From: Paenibacillus sp. BIC5C1 | GTDB lineage: Bacteria; Bacillota; Bacilli; Paenibacillales; Paenibacillaceae | Direction of reading: 5' to 3' | NCBI RefSeq assembly: GCF_032399705.1 | Contig: NZ_CP135922.1 | Span: 6,944,001 to 7,008,000 of the forward strand | DNA length: 64,000 nucleotides | Part shown: positions 36,515-45,739 of the stretch, in pieces | Layout: each line of letters begins with the position of its first letter | Position numbering within the stretch: the stretch's first letter is position 1 | The notes under the pieces: model-generated | Databases searched by the model: none | Told to the model about the DNA's origin: nothing | What the model saw: only the letters and a program-made list of their open reading frames with translations | Made by a program: the position numbers and the translations under genes

Positions 36515-37288
36515 TCATTCGTGTACAGTGTCCAAAGGCAAATTGTCAGAGAATAAATCCGGATTATCTTGGAGCATGCTCGTGATTACTTCCGTCAACA
36601 AGGCCGCATCACACACTCTGACAACCGCATCGCCAAGCTGCCCCTTACGCATCGCACCTTTACGTTCAAGAACGTCATCCACTTTCCAAAAATGCTCCGA
36701 CCACGATAATCCGCAGTGTCTTCGGGAAGGCACCGAAATTTCGGTTCCATCGGGTAAAACTGTCTTTAACATCTCATGGCCGTCAGTTAATCTACCTGGG
36801 ATGTCGACCCATTCTTCAATACCATGGATAAACGTGTTCCGTTTCAGATCAACGCCGACCAAAAGGATGGATGCCTTCCGATCAAGCAGCTTCCCCCAGG
36901 CTGAGCCTCTCGCACAAGGTGTATCGAAAAGATGATCGTCCTTCGTAAATGCTTCGGCGTCGCGTCCCAGAGCAGCTACCGAATGTGTAGGGTGCCAAGA
37001 ACGTACTACTTCAGGTCGTTTGCGAAATAGCTCAGGAAGAATACCGACGCAGCATGGCGAAGATTCCACGTGGAACATCGGATTGTCCGCATTGATCGTG
37101 GACCATGTATGCGTTGGCAACACCAATAGCCCGTCCTTCATATACTCGGTCAACGCATCCAACACCGTATCCGCACCGCCTTCGACTTCGCCCAAGCTTT
37201 TCATAGAAGAGTGAACGAGCAGCGTTCCTTGGTCATCAATGCCGAGCTGGCGCAGTTGGTGGAGTAAACTTTCTTGCGTATGTATCAT
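36515..37288 (-). CDS. AAC(3)-like aminoglycoside N-acetyltransferase family protein
   Basis: A 257-residue acetyl-CoA-dependent enzyme family member. Conserved features: LLVHSSMKSLGEVEGGADTV near residue 23, LPTHTWS, RSWHPTHSVAALG near 95 (containing the catalytic-type His), and LLVGVDLKRNTFIHGIEEW. Length matches the AAC(3)/YokD family. Start ATG with AAAGGAGG upstream. Many chromosomal homologues, including YokD-type, do not confer drug resistance, so no resistance phenotype should be inferred. It is a single-gene unit between the diguanylate cyclase and the lipoprotein gene. Confidence 0.87.
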   Translation of the reverse strand: MIHTQESLLHQLRQLGIDDQGTLLVHSSMKSLGEVEGGADTVLDALTEYMKDGLLVLPTHTWSTINADNPMFHVESSPCCVGILPELFRKRPEVVRSWHPTHSVAALGRDAEAFTKDDHLFDTPCARGSAWGKLLDRKASILLVGVDLKRNTFIHGIEEWVDIPGRLTDGHEMLKTVLPDGTEISVPSRRHCGLSWSEHFWKVDDVLERKGAMRKGQLGDAVVRVCDAALLTEVITSMLQDNPDLFSDNLPLDTVHE

Positions 37289-37491
37289 GAATAGATAACC
37301 TCCTTTGGGCTATTATAGCAAAATAGAGCTTAGTCGACGGTACTAACGTTATCCTGTGATACCAAGTTTAATATTTGCGATTATATAACATAAATTTAAC
37401 TTAAATCATAAATAATGTTAATTCCATGTCACTCATATGTTTATTTGCTCTGATATAATTTCTGCTAGGTAGACGAAAGGAGATTATAGGG

Positions 37492-38232
37492 TTGAAAAAA
37501 GAGCTTGGTGTATTGATGGTGTTGAGTGTCGTTTTGCTTTCAGGATGTGGATCAGATAAGCCCACAGCGAATCCGCAAGATTCGGGTGAGTCTCCCAGTA
37601 AACAAGTAACAACACAGCCAGTGCACAGTATGAATGAAAAATTGTTGGGATCTTCAGAGGATGAAAAAGTAAAATTTTATAAACAAACCGACGGGGTAAC
37701 ACTGGACATTAACGGTAATAAAAAAGACTTTTCTTGGAATGTCCCTGTTGATACTGGAACTGCCCCGCAGGTATTTTATACGGATGTTACAGGCGATGGA
37801 AAAGAAGAGGCCGTAATTATTATCCAGACTGGACGAGGAACAGGTTTAAACAATTATGATATTCATGTCGTTAACGCCGAGGACCTATCCGAAATTAAAG
37901 TACAAAGTTATGAGGAGATTGTTGCTGATCAGATTGAGACGCATGTTGCTAAAAATGGCGACGGTACATTAGCGATCTCCGTTAAAGCACAAGGAAAAGA
38001 ATATGATTTCAATTATGGGTTTGATCCAGCGCCGGATTACAAGCAAGACAGCCTTGCTTTTGGTGGTGTAAATATCTATTCATTGGAGAATCAAAAAATA
38101 AAATTGAACCTTGGAGGATCTGTAGGTGTGTCTCCCACATATGTATGTGATTTCAATATCACATACAAATTCGATAGTGCTAAGAATGAATTTCTTGCTG
38201 ATCAAATTGAAGTTAAACCTATTGAAAAATAA
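37492..38232 (+). CDS. Lipoprotein with calcium-loop-like VTGDG motif
   Basis: A 246-residue protein with a signal peptide and lipobox (VLLSGCGSD). The TTG at 37492 is well placed after AAAGGAG. A Thr/Ser/Pro-rich spacer (about 25-45) precedes a domain containing YTDVTGDGKEEAVIIIQTGR, similar to VCBS/FG-GAP-like calcium loops. The remainder is beta-rich. The family is common in Paenibacillus and Bacillus as uncharacterised lipoproteins, by recollection. It is convergent with the cell wall hydrolase gene and shares a terminator with it. No function can be assigned. Confidence 0.8.
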   Translation: MKKELGVLMVLSVVLLSGCGSDKPTANPQDSGESPSKQVTTQPVHSMNEKLLGSSEDEKVKFYKQTDGVTLDINGNKKDFSWNVPVDTGTAPQVFYTDVTGDGKEEAVIIIQTGRGTGLNNYDIHVVNAEDLSEIKVQSYEEIVADQIETHVAKNGDGTLAISVKAQGKEYDFNYGFDPAPDYKQDSLAFGGVNIYSLENQKIKLNLGGSVGVSPTYVCDFNITYKFDSAKNEFLADQIEVKPIEK

Positions 38233-38265
38233 AAAAAGGCTGACCACAATTGGTCAGCCTTTTTT
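38232..38265. terminator. Bidirectional intrinsic terminator
   Basis: AAAAAAGGCTGACC (38232-38245) pairs with GGTCAGCCTTTTTT (38252-38265). The left side begins within the last base of the lipoprotein stop codon. Confidence 0.9.
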
Positions 38266-38279
38266 GGTGGGAAATTAAA

Positions 38280-38771
38280 TTAAACGACATAATCAAAGAA
38301 TGTGTGTCCACCGACTACGATTTTAGAGCTGACTTGCACCGTGCTTCCACCCGGAAACTTATAATATAGCTTGTTACCGGAAGTGTAACTCAGTTCTGAA
38401 AATCTAGTATTAGCAGTGTAAAAACACTTACCGCTGATTGGATTTGAGTAGCTACTTAGGTTTGATGCGAGGCTAACAATGTTTTTCCAAGCTGCACTGT
38501 CTGTATCAGGTTTCAGACATTCAGCCAAGTTAGGATTACCTTCGTTAAAGCAACTAAAAGCATTTGGAGCAAGCACGACTGCTTCAATCGAGTTGAGATT
38601 TTTAAATTCGTTGTACGTGGAATTACTTTTACGGTTACTGATGACATAAGCAACGCCTACACGAGAATCTGAATCGCCCCTGGTTTCTCCCCAAAGAGTT
38701 CGGGCCAACAAGTCCACGCTGTCACGTCCGTAAAGCTGAGATTTTGAAGTTAGTGCATCACCAATTGCCAT
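38280..38771 (-). CDS. Cell wall hydrolase, CwlJ/SleB-like (Hydrolase_2)
   Basis: A 163-residue protein. DLLARTLWGETRGDSDSRVG contains the catalytic-type Glu of this lytic transglycosylase-like family, followed by VAYVISNRK and PNAFSCFNEGN. It has no signal peptide, as in CwlJ, which is made in the mother cell and acts on spore cortex. The C-terminal half (FPGGSTVQVSSKIVVGGHTFF) is beta-rich. I chose the ATG at 38771 with TGGAGGT upstream. A spore or vegetative role cannot be decided. It is a single-gene unit. Confidence 0.82.
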   Translation of the reverse strand: MAIGDALTSKSQLYGRDSVDLLARTLWGETRGDSDSRVGVAYVISNRKSNSTYNEFKNLNSIEAVVLAPNAFSCFNEGNPNLAECLKPDTDSAAWKNIVSLASNLSSYSNPISGKCFYTANTRFSELSYTSGNKLYYKFPGGSTVQVSSKIVVGGHTFFDYVV

Positions 38772-39037
38772 AAATATTACCTCCATTAAGTTAAGTTATT
38801 TTGTGGATCACCGGCGTCTCATGATATAAAGAGAAATGAGTCTCGGATTTTACAACCACTCTCCGAATTTCATTTCAATTCACTAGTACCAAAAGTTTGT
38901 ATTACCTCAATTATGTTGACATAAGAGCTCCTGTTTTAGATCTTCACGATGATCGGCCGGTACTTGTAATAAGAAGGATTTTAGCTTTGGTGCCCCATTT
39001 CAGTTCACAGACCCAGCGTCTCACAGCAAGACAAAAT

Positions 39038-39057
39038 GGCCGGGGAACCCCCCGGCC
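39038..39057 (-). terminator. Intrinsic terminator after araA
   Basis: GGCCGGGG (39038-39045) pairs with CCCCGGCC (39050-39057); TTTTGTC follows on the minus strand. The rest of the 38772-39037 gap shows no gene. Confidence 0.82.
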
Positions 39058-39108
39058 ATAAGGAAAAGAATTTTTATGAGTTCATGAATGAGTCCATGAA
39101 AAACAAAA

Positions 39109-40527
39109 CTATTTAATCACAACGTATTCCAGGTTCACCAATTTCGCATAGGTCACGATTTGATCCGTAGTCAGGTTCAAAGATACTACGGTATGGTGAC
39201 CGCCGCCATTCTCGATCCAAGCTCTGACCCCATCCTGGAAGTTAGGCTTCACATTCCACAATACACGGGCTACCGGCAGATTAGGCGCTGGAACCGTCGG
39301 TTCAAATGCAGACACTTCGTTGATCAACAGTTTGTAATGCGTTCCGAAGTCTGCCATGGAAACCACGACACCTTCTCCTGCTTTGCCATCGAATACAAGA
39401 CGTGCAGGATCTTCACGATCGCCAATACCTAGTGGGGACACGATGATTTTCGGTTTGTTGCTGGCGAGTGTCGGGTCTACTTCAAGCATGTGGGATTGAA
39501 GAATTGCCTCTTGGCCAGCTGCCATCTCGTACGTGTAATCCTCCATGAAGCCTGTGTTTTCGTTATGGGCCATAACTTTGAGCAGGCGGTCGAGTGCAGC
39601 CGTTTTCCAGTCGCCCTCACCAGCAAAGCCGTACCCTTGAGCCATCAGACGTTGAACAGCCAAACCAGGAAGTTGCTTCATGCCATGCAGATCTTCGAAG
39701 TTGGTGGTGAAGGCACTGTATCCGCCCTCGTCCAGGAAACGTTTGATCGCAATTTCATAACTTGCTTGTACACGTACACTGGCTTCCCAAGCTTCTTTGC
39801 TGTTTGTACCATAATCGAATTCATACAGCTCTGCATACTGAGCGATCAGATCATCGATTTCTTGCTCCGTCACGGCATTCACGTATTGTACAAGGTCGCC
39901 GATACCGAAATAATCGACTGTCCATCCGAATTGGATCTGTGCTTCCACTTTATCCCCTTCGGTCACGCCCACGTTACGCATATTGTCGCCAAAACGAGCA
40001 ACCTTGATGTTGAAGCTTTCGTTGTAAGCTACCGCTACGTCCATCCAATCCGCAACCTGCTGCTGCACTTCTGGACGCTCCCAGTAACCAACGACGATTT
40101 TGTTTTGTTTTCTCAGGCGTGCATTGATGAAGCCATATTCGCGGTCACCGTGAGCCGCCTGGTTCAGGTTCATGAAGTCCATGTCGATGGTCGCCCATGG
40201 AATGCTTTCATTGAATTGTGTCGCGAGATGAAGCAATGGTTTTTGCAGCAATTTCGTCCCCCGAATCCACATTTTCGCAGGCGAGAACGTATGCATCCAA
40301 GTGATCACACCCGCCACTTCGTCGCGGTAGTTCACTTCTTTCATGATGCTCGTGATTTTATCTGCGCTTACCGCCAAATTCTGCAATACGAGTGGGTACG
40401 GCAGAACGCCGCTTGCATTGAGGGCATCCGTGATTTTTTGTGCATTGGCTTTAACCTCACCCAGCGCTTCTTCCCCGTACAGATGCTGCGAACCTACGAC
40501 GAACCAAAACTGTTTAGCTGCTGACAT
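39109..40527 (-). CDS. araA: L-arabinose isomerase
   Basis: A 472-residue protein matching AraA from end to end: [18 protein letters not shown] at the start, [18 protein letters not shown], the metal-site region [38 protein letters not shown], and [10 protein letters not shown]. It converts L-arabinose to L-ribulose, the first step of arabinose catabolism. I chose the ATG at 40527, after AAGAAGATGATTAC; a 13-codon longer reading lacks family sequence. It is the third gene after araB and araD on the same strand. The araD-araA gap is 255 bases, so an extra promoter is possible. Confidence 0.96.
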   Translation of the reverse strand: MSAAKQFWFVVGSQHLYGEEALGEVKANAQKITDALNASGVLPYPLVLQNLAVSADKITSIMKEVNYRDEVAGVITWMHTFSPAKMWIRGTKLLQKPLLHLATQFNESIPWATIDMDFMNLNQAAHGDREYGFINARLRKQNKIVVGYWERPEVQQQVADWMDVAVAYNESFNIKVARFGDNMRNVGVTEGDKVEAQIQFGWTVDYFGIGDLVQYVNAVTEQEIDDLIAQYAELYEFDYGTNSKEAWEASVRVQASYEIAIKRFLDEGGYSAFTTNFEDLHGMKQLPGLAVQRLMAQGYGFAGEGDWKTAALDRLLKVMAHNENTGFMEDYTYEMAAGQEAILQSHMLEVDPTLASNKPKIIVSPLGIGDREDPARLVFDGKAGEGVVVSMADFGTHYKLLINEVSAFEPTVPAPNLPVARVLWNVKPNFQDGVRAWIENGGGHHTVVSLNLTTDQIVTYAKLVNLEYVVIK

Positions 40528-40782
40528 GTAATCATCTTCTTTCCTATATAGTGTGTTTAACTCCATTTACACTTGACCACTCCAACTGCAGTACCATCTT
40601 ACGATCGCTGTTATCCCCGGACTTCTTTTATCTCTTTACAAAGGAGGAAATCCGGTGATAAAGGCGAACGCTCCGCTTCTCCAGATTGGTTCTGCACTCT
40701 CCGTTATCGTGTAAATCTTAAATCCTAATATAGATCACTCAGTAATCAGAACAATCTTCAATTCGCTGTTTTCCTGCTCATA

Positions 40783-41478
40783 TCATTTTTGTCCGTAGTA
40801 CGCGTCTTTTCCGTGTTTCCGCAAATAGTGTTTATCCAAAATGCCTTGCGGCAGTTCTTTTGCAAAGTTATTCAATTGCCGCGCGTACAGGTTCATTTTG
40901 CACACTTCCTCCAGCACGACGCTGTTCACAACCGCCGACTTGGCGTCTTTGCCCCACGTAAACGGTGCATGTCCATGAAGCAGAACTGCCGGGATTGCCA
41001 TCACATCCAGCCCGCGCTGTTCAAATGTTTCGATAATGAGACGGCCTGTCTCCGCTTCGTATCCGCGATCAACTTCATCCTGGTTCAAGAAACGCGCACA
41101 AGGTACGGCACCATAGAAGGTGTCAGCATGCGTCGTTCCCATCACAGGTACATCCAATCCGGCTTGTGCCCAGATGGTCGCCCAGGTGGAATGAGTATGC
41201 ACAATACCACCGATTTCCGGGTAATGTTTGTACAGCACCGCGTGAGTCGCGGTATCCGAAGAAGGTCTCATTTCGCCCTCCACCACATTGCCGTCCAGAT
41301 CAACCACAACCATGTCGCTTGGCTTCATCTTGTCATAGCTGACACCGCTCGGTTTGATGACAAACAGACCGCTGTCCCGATCCATTGCGCTGACATTACC
41401 CCATGTGAACTTCACAAGTCCGTGCTTCGGCAGTTCCAGATTTGCCTCATAGACCTCTTCTTTCAGTTGTTCTAACAT
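40783..41478 (-). CDS. araD: L-ribulose-5-phosphate 4-epimerase
   Basis: A 231-residue class II aldolase-family enzyme with the Zn ligands in VHTHSTWATIWAQAG and the late VLLHGHAPFTWG. KPSGVSYDKMKPSDMVVVDLDG is the phosphate-binding region. It interconverts L-ribulose-5-phosphate and D-xylulose-5-phosphate, feeding the pentose phosphate pathway. Start ATG with GGGAGG upstream. It lies between araB and araA, in the usual B-D-A order of Bacillales. A MITE-like repeat fills the araB-araD gap. Confidence 0.96.
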   Translation of the reverse strand: MLEQLKEEVYEANLELPKHGLVKFTWGNVSAMDRDSGLFVIKPSGVSYDKMKPSDMVVVDLDGNVVEGEMRPSSDTATHAVLYKHYPEIGGIVHTHSTWATIWAQAGLDVPVMGTTHADTFYGAVPCARFLNQDEVDRGYEAETGRLIIETFEQRGLDVMAIPAVLLHGHAPFTWGKDAKSAVVNSVVLEEVCKMNLYARQLNNFAKELPQGILDKHYLRKHGKDAYYGQK

Positions 41479-41507
41479 GTTATTCCCTCCCGTTCTCTAA
41501 TAGTGCG

Positions 41508-41675
41508 TGTTCAAAAAGTCGGTTTTCAGTACCGAGAAGATGGGATAAAGCTAGAAATGGAGTAGCGGAGCGTAGATAGAGCTACGTGAGCAACGGACAT
41601 TTCGGCTGAATTCCATATTCGATGTTGATGATGCCACTAGGCATCCTTCGTAATCAAAAGCGGTCTTTTTGAACA
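41508..41675. repeat. MITE-like element overlapping the araB 3' end
   Basis: A 168-bp segment with inverted ends: TGTTCAAAAAGTCGGTTTT at the left and, reading the other strand, TGTTCAAAAAGACCGCTTTT at the right; the first 11 bases are identical. A small internal hairpin (GATGCC/GGCATC) lies near 41631-41647. The right end supplies the last codons and stop of araB. I recall similar sequences repeated in Paenibacillus genomes, but cannot verify this. No second copy is seen in this window. No clear target duplication. Confidence 0.72.
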
Positions 41676-43279
41676 TCCTCTACCAGATGATCTACCGCCG
41701 CCTGCTCAATCGCGAGGCCCTTCCGATAACGTTCGATAAATGCTTCAAACCCTTTGACATCCGATGCATCCGGTGCAACTTCCTCACCCTGAACATCGCT
41801 GAAGACCTTCTGTTCCAGGAACACATCCAGGCTTTCCTGCTGATCCTTGTTGATCATGTAGGAAGCCAGAAGCGCCATACCCCATGCGCCGCCTTCGCCC
41901 GCTGTAGACATGACGGACACCGGCACATTCATCGCTGCGGCTACGATCCGCTGTCCGACAACGGGAGTCTTGAACAGACCACCATGAGCCAAAATGCTGT
42001 CAATCGCCACATGCTCGTTCTTCGTCAAAATGTCCATGCCGAGCTTGAGTGCACCAAATGCGGTGAACAAATGCGTGCGCATAAAGTTCGCCAGATTGAA
42101 GTTGCTTTCCGGGGAGCGGACGAACAATGGACGGCCTTTGTCGATGCCCGTAATGTTTTCACCCGAGTAATAACCGTAGCTCAGCAAACCGCCACCATCC
42201 GGGTCGGCTTCCAACGCCTTATTGAACATCACGCTGAACAATTTGCCGGTATTCACTTCGTAGCCCATTGCCTCAGAAAATTCACGGAATAATCCAAGCC
42301 AAGCGTTGATGTCGCTGGAGCAGTTGTTGGCATGCACCATGCCTACCGGACTACCGTCCGGCGTCGTAACCATATCGATCTCGGGATACACTTTGGATAA
42401 TTCCTTCTCCAAGACGATCATCGCGAACACGGATGTGCCGACAGAAATGTTGCCCGTACGCTTCCTCACGCTATTCGTTGCTACCATGCCCGTTCCGGCA
42501 TCACCTTCTGGCGGACAGAGTGGAATGCCTGACTGCAAATCATTCGAAGGATCAAGTAGCTTGGCTCCCGCTTCGGTTAACTCACCAGCATTCTCACCAG
42601 CGAGATACACCTTGGGAAGAAGCCCCTCGACCTTCCACGGATAACCTTTTCCTGCGATAAGTTCATCGAACTGCTTGATCATGGACGGGTGATAATTATG
42701 CGTAGACTCGTCGATTGGGAAAATACCCGAAGCATCGCCGATACCGATGGCTTTATTTCCCGTCAGCAGCAAGTGTATGTAACCAGCCAAGGTTGTCAGG
42801 TGATCGATGCGAGGCACATGCGCCTCTTCGTTCAAGATCGCTTGGTACAAGTGAGCGATGCTCCAACGTTCCGGAATATTGAACTGCAGAAGATCCGTCA
42901 GTTCTCTCGCAGCCTTCCCAGTAGTCGCGTTACGCCACGTCCGGAATGGTACCAGCAGTTCTCCCGCGCTATCCAATGCGATATATCCATGCATCATGGC
43001 GGAGAATCCGATGGAGCCTACCGTTTGCAGCGTGATTCCGTATTTCCGCTCCACGTCTTGCTTCATTTCCCGATACGCAGTCTGAAGACCTGTGATGATA
43101 TCATCCTGGTTATACGTCCAATATCCGTCTTTCAGGAGGTTCTCCCATTCATAACTGCCTGACGCGATGGTCTCAAAACGTTCGTCAATCAGTACCGCCT
43201 TGATCCGTGTCGATCCAAACTCGATGCCTAGTGAAGTAGCTCCCTTGGTAATCGCTTCATTCATATCCACATGACTCAT
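41654..43279 (-). CDS. araB: Ribulokinase
   Basis: A 541-residue FGGY-family kinase: [20 protein letters not shown] at the start, [37 protein letters not shown] (nucleotide/sugar-site region), and the C-terminal [20 protein letters not shown] with [13 protein letters not shown]. It phosphorylates L-ribulose. I chose the ATG at 43279 ([10 protein letters not shown]); a GTG two codons upstream is also possible. The last residues (VQKDRF) and the stop derive from the repeat at 41508-41675, after the end of the conserved part. It is the first gene of the ara operon, behind an AraR box and a cre-like site. Confidence 0.94.
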   Translation of the reverse strand: MSHVDMNEAITKGATSLGIEFGSTRIKAVLIDERFETIASGSYEWENLLKDGYWTYNQDDIITGLQTAYREMKQDVERKYGITLQTVGSIGFSAMMHGYIALDSAGELLVPFRTWRNATTGKAARELTDLLQFNIPERWSIAHLYQAILNEEAHVPRIDHLTTLAGYIHLLLTGNKAIGIGDASGIFPIDESTHNYHPSMIKQFDELIAGKGYPWKVEGLLPKVYLAGENAGELTEAGAKLLDPSNDLQSGIPLCPPEGDAGTGMVATNSVRKRTGNISVGTSVFAMIVLEKELSKVYPEIDMVTTPDGSPVGMVHANNCSSDINAWLGLFREFSEAMGYEVNTGKLFSVMFNKALEADPDGGGLLSYGYYSGENITGIDKGRPLFVRSPESNFNLANFMRTHLFTAFGALKLGMDILTKNEHVAIDSILAHGGLFKTPVVGQRIVAAAMNVPVSVMSTAGEGGAWGMALLASYMINKDQQESLDVFLEQKVFSDVQGEEVAPDASDVKGFEAFIERYRKGLAIEQAAVDHLVEDVQKDRF

Positions 43280-43374
43280 GATCACGTAGTCCCCTCTCTG
43301 ACCACAGTAGGTAAAGTAAAAATAGTTTTGCCTTGAAGATGATTGAAATAGATTCATATTTCGATTCATTGAAA

Positions 43375-43388
43375 AGAATGCGCTTTCC
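43375..43388. promoter_or_regulatory. Putative cre (CcpA) site upstream of araB
   Basis: On the minus strand GGAAAGCGCATTCT matches the cre consensus in 12 of 14 positions. It lies 96 bases upstream of the araB start. Confidence 0.5.
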
Positions 43389-43414
43389 TTTTCTGACAGA
43401 CTTAGTATATTTTT

Positions 43415-43424
43415 TGTACGTACA
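43415..43424. promoter_or_regulatory. AraR operator upstream of araB
   Basis: TGTACGTACA is the perfect core of the AraR box known from Bacillus subtilis (ATTTGTACGTACAAAT type). It lies 136 bases upstream of the araB start. Confidence 0.88.
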
Positions 43425-43607
43425 TTTGTCAATAATATATAATAGTTATACTTACATCAGTCAAAATGTAAGGTGTAAACGATCTCATTTCTGTGCTTAA
43501 AAGGTTATTTTGTAGGGTACACATTTCTGTTTAAGGATGGGAATTGTACGGTTTATTTTGTAAAACTGGCTGCTTTATTTCCATTCAGATCGATTCATGA
43601 TAAAATA

Positions 43608-43617
43608 TGTACGTACA
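43608..43617. promoter_or_regulatory. AraR operator upstream of araR
   Basis: A second perfect TGTACGTACA core, 58 bases upstream of the araR start. The two boxes are 193 bases apart centre to centre, so looping is possible, as described for B. subtilis AraR. Confidence 0.88.
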
Positions 43618-43674
43618 ACTATGGATATGACGATGTTTTTTTATAGATAAGTAACGATGAAAGAAGTGGACTGT

Positions 43675-44766
43675 GTGAAGCCAAAGTATCAGGTCATCAT
43701 TGACGATATCAAAAGCAATATCCTATCGGGAACCTATAGCGTAGGCGAACAAATCCCTACCGAATCCGCACTGCAGGACAGCTACAACGTGAGCCGCCAG
43801 ACGGTGAGAAAGGCCATTTTGGAGCTATCGAACGAGGGCTTTTTGAGAAGTGAGAAGGGTTCCGGAACCTATGTAAGCAATCTGTATCGATCCAGAACCG
43901 GCGGGAACACGATGAAAAAAACAATCGGCGTCATCACGACGTACATCTCCGATTACATCTTCCCCTCCATTATCCGCGGTATTGAAGGCCGATTGAATGA
44001 GGACAATTATTCATTGCTGTTAGCCAGCACCAACAACGACGTTGCACAAGAGAAAAAGGCGCTCGAGATGATGCTGTCCTACGGTGTGGATGGCCTGATC
44101 GTCGAACCGACCAAGAGTAATCTGTACAACCCCAACATAGCGTACTACCTTTCCTTTAAAGAGCAGGACGTACCGTTTACGATGATCAATGCCTTTTATG
44201 AAGAGCTGGAGGTGCCTTTCTTCTGTCTGGATGACGTACAGTCCAGCTACCTGGCTACCCGGGAACTGATCGCCAAAGGACATAGCCAGATCGGCATTAT
44301 CGCGAAAATGGATGATTTACAAGGGAAGTATCGGATGAAGGGATATATCAAAGCGCTGGGCGAAGCCAAGTTGCGGTTTCATCCCGAGCAAGTGCTTTCG
44401 TTCGATACGGCATCGAAGCCGGACCTCTCCACCAATCTGGAGGTGTTTCTGGAGGAAAACAGAGATGCGCTGACCTCCCTTGTCTGTTACAACGATGAGG
44501 TGGGGCTGGAAGTCGTACATGCATGTAGAAAGCTTGGCATTTCCATTCCAGACGAGTTATCCATTATCGGCCAGGACAATTCATACATCGCCAAGAACGC
44601 AAACATCAAACTTACAACATTAACCCACCCCCAGGAACAAATGGGCCGTGACGCTGCGGATTGGGTCATCAAGAAACTGCAGGGCAAAAAGGATCTGCCC
44701 ACAAACACCTATTACCAGCCCGTGCTGGTTGAGGGCGAGACAGTAAAAGAGATTGAGATTGAATAG
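43675..44766 (+). CDS. araR: Arabinose operon repressor AraR (GntR HTH plus LacI-type sensor)
   Basis: A 363-residue protein. Residues 1-70 are a GntR winged helix (VGEQIPTESALQDSYNVSRQ, then TVRKAILELSNEGFLRSEKG). Residues 85-360 form a LacI/periplasmic-binding-type sugar sensor (TIGVITTYISDYIFPSIIRG; LSIIGQDNSYIAKNA). This chimera is typical of AraR. I chose GTG at 43675 because it gives MKPKYQVIIDDI, aligning with known AraR starts; an ATG 18 bases upstream lacks a ribosome site. It is divergent from araBDA with boxes before both. It should release DNA when bound to L-arabinose. Confidence 0.93.
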   Translation: MKPKYQVIIDDIKSNILSGTYSVGEQIPTESALQDSYNVSRQTVRKAILELSNEGFLRSEKGSGTYVSNLYRSRTGGNTMKKTIGVITTYISDYIFPSIIRGIEGRLNEDNYSLLLASTNNDVAQEKKALEMMLSYGVDGLIVEPTKSNLYNPNIAYYLSFKEQDVPFTMINAFYEELEVPFFCLDDVQSSYLATRELIAKGHSQIGIIAKMDDLQGKYRMKGYIKALGEAKLRFHPEQVLSFDTASKPDLSTNLEVFLEENRDALTSLVCYNDEVGLEVVHACRKLGISIPDELSIIGQDNSYIAKNANIKLTTLTHPQEQMGRDAADWVIKKLQGKKDLPTNTYYQPVLVEGETVKEIEIE

Positions 44767-44875
44767 TATTGGGACCGAGGTTTGGTTAATGGGGATTGCT
44801 CCATAAAAGGGATAATCACAATCTCAACCACCCGCCTTTTTTCTGTGGTCACCATGTTCTTGCTGAAATACGAAA

Positions 44876-44896
44876 AGGCTGCCGTAATGGCAGCCT
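44876..44896. terminator. Bidirectional intrinsic terminator
   Basis: The arms AGGCTGCC (44876-44883) and GGCAGCCT (44889-44896), with TTTTTT on the plus strand and TTTTC on the minus strand. It separates convergent araR and the nitroreductase gene. Confidence 0.8.
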
Positions 44897-44980
44897 AAGA
44901 TTTTTTGCTTTGGTCTTTCTTTTTAACTAAAATGGGAACTAAACTCGTAAGGAGTATCTCTCCCAATGGAGAGGCCTCCG

Positions 44981-45625
44981 TTATTTTGTGATACCATTCC
45001 AGAACGTCAGCTCGTCAATAGGCAGTCGAGTCGTCGGATGCCCCGGTTGCGAGGCTTTGCCGATGGAAATGAGAATGGTTGGAACATAACGATCGGGAAT
45101 ATCGAATGCTTCAATAAATTTATTTTTATCGTATCCAGCCATTGGAACGGTATCATAACCACGCGCTTTGGCTGCGAGCATGAACTGCATCGATAATAGA
45201 CCACAATCAAATATTACGCCGTCCTTGATATATTGAGAATCCATGCTTCCCAGCATTCCCTTCATGTTGGTAACCAACGAATCCTTAACTTCCTTCGTCA
45301 TATAACCAGCTTCTACAGAAGCGTCGTAAACGGAATCCACCTGTTGGATATACTCCAAATCACCCAGCACCGCAATAACGGCCGAGGAATCTACCACCTG
45401 CTGCTGGTTATTCGCGATGGGAAGCAATTGTTCTTTCAATGCCTGATCATTAAAGACAATGAATTTCCATGGCTGCATATTCGCGCCAGATGGAGCAAGT
45501 GCTGCTTCAGTCAGAATATCTTTCAATTCCTCCTCTGAAATGTTGACCGCAGGATCGTAATGCCGTACAGAACGTCTTTCCTTTACCACTTCCATGAAGC
45601 TTTGCTCTTGTTTTACGCTCTCCAT
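44981..45625 (-). CDS. Nitroreductase family FMN oxidoreductase
   Basis: A 214-residue flavoprotein. RRSVRHYDPAVNISEEELKD is the FMN phosphate-binding N-terminal motif; APSGANMQPWKFIVF and the C-terminal IGKASQPGHPTTRL are typical. It would use NAD(P)H to reduce nitro compounds, quinones or disulfides. I chose the ATG at 45625 with GGGAGG upstream. It lies downstream of the Rrf2 regulator gene on the same strand, with two operator-like dyads in the gap, indicating tight regulation probably by oxidants, NO or electrophiles. The physiological substrate is unknown. Confidence 0.9.
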   Translation of the reverse strand: MESVKQEQSFMEVVKERRSVRHYDPAVNISEEELKDILTEAALAPSGANMQPWKFIVFNDQALKEQLLPIANNQQQVVDSSAVIAVLGDLEYIQQVDSVYDASVEAGYMTKEVKDSLVTNMKGMLGSMDSQYIKDGVIFDCGLLSMQFMLAAKARGYDTVPMAGYDKNKFIEAFDIPDRYVPTILISIGKASQPGHPTTRLPIDELTFWNGITK

Positions 45626-45648
45626 CCCGTTTTGCCTCCCATTTATAT

Positions 45649-45670
45649 ACTGTGTATTATTTAGCACAGT
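45649..45670. promoter_or_regulatory. Putative Rrf2 operator, site 1
   Basis: A 22-bp dyad ACTGTG...GCACAGT-like: ACTGTGTATTATTTAGCACA plus GT. Six bases at each end are perfectly complementary. It lies 24 bases upstream of the nitroreductase start. Confidence 0.7.
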
Positions 45671-45695
45671 TAAAGATAAAAAAACAAATCACTTA

Positions 45696-45717
45696 ACTGT
45701 GCTAATATAAGCACAGT
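45696..45717. promoter_or_regulatory. Putative Rrf2 operator, site 2
   Basis: A 22-bp dyad with perfect 8-bp arms ACTGTGCT and AGCACAGT around a 6-bp AATATA centre. It is 47 bp from site 1 centre to centre. Together they form a larger nested palindrome spanning 45645-45721. Confidence 0.75.
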
Positions 45718-45739
45718 ATATATGTGGATGGGTATGTTG

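Noticed and set aside
36515..37288. Antibiotic resistance determinant
   Set aside because: The protein belongs to the AAC(3)/YokD family, but chromosomal members often lack resistance activity and no mobile context is visible.
39490..40524. Long open frame on the plus strand opposite araA (344 codons)
   Set aside because: It lies entirely antisense to araA, whose sequence matches its family along the whole length. No ribosome site or family motif supports it.
41508..41675. Insertion sequence
   Set aside because: Inverted ends are present but there is no transposase gene and the segment is only 168 bp, so it is called MITE-like instead.
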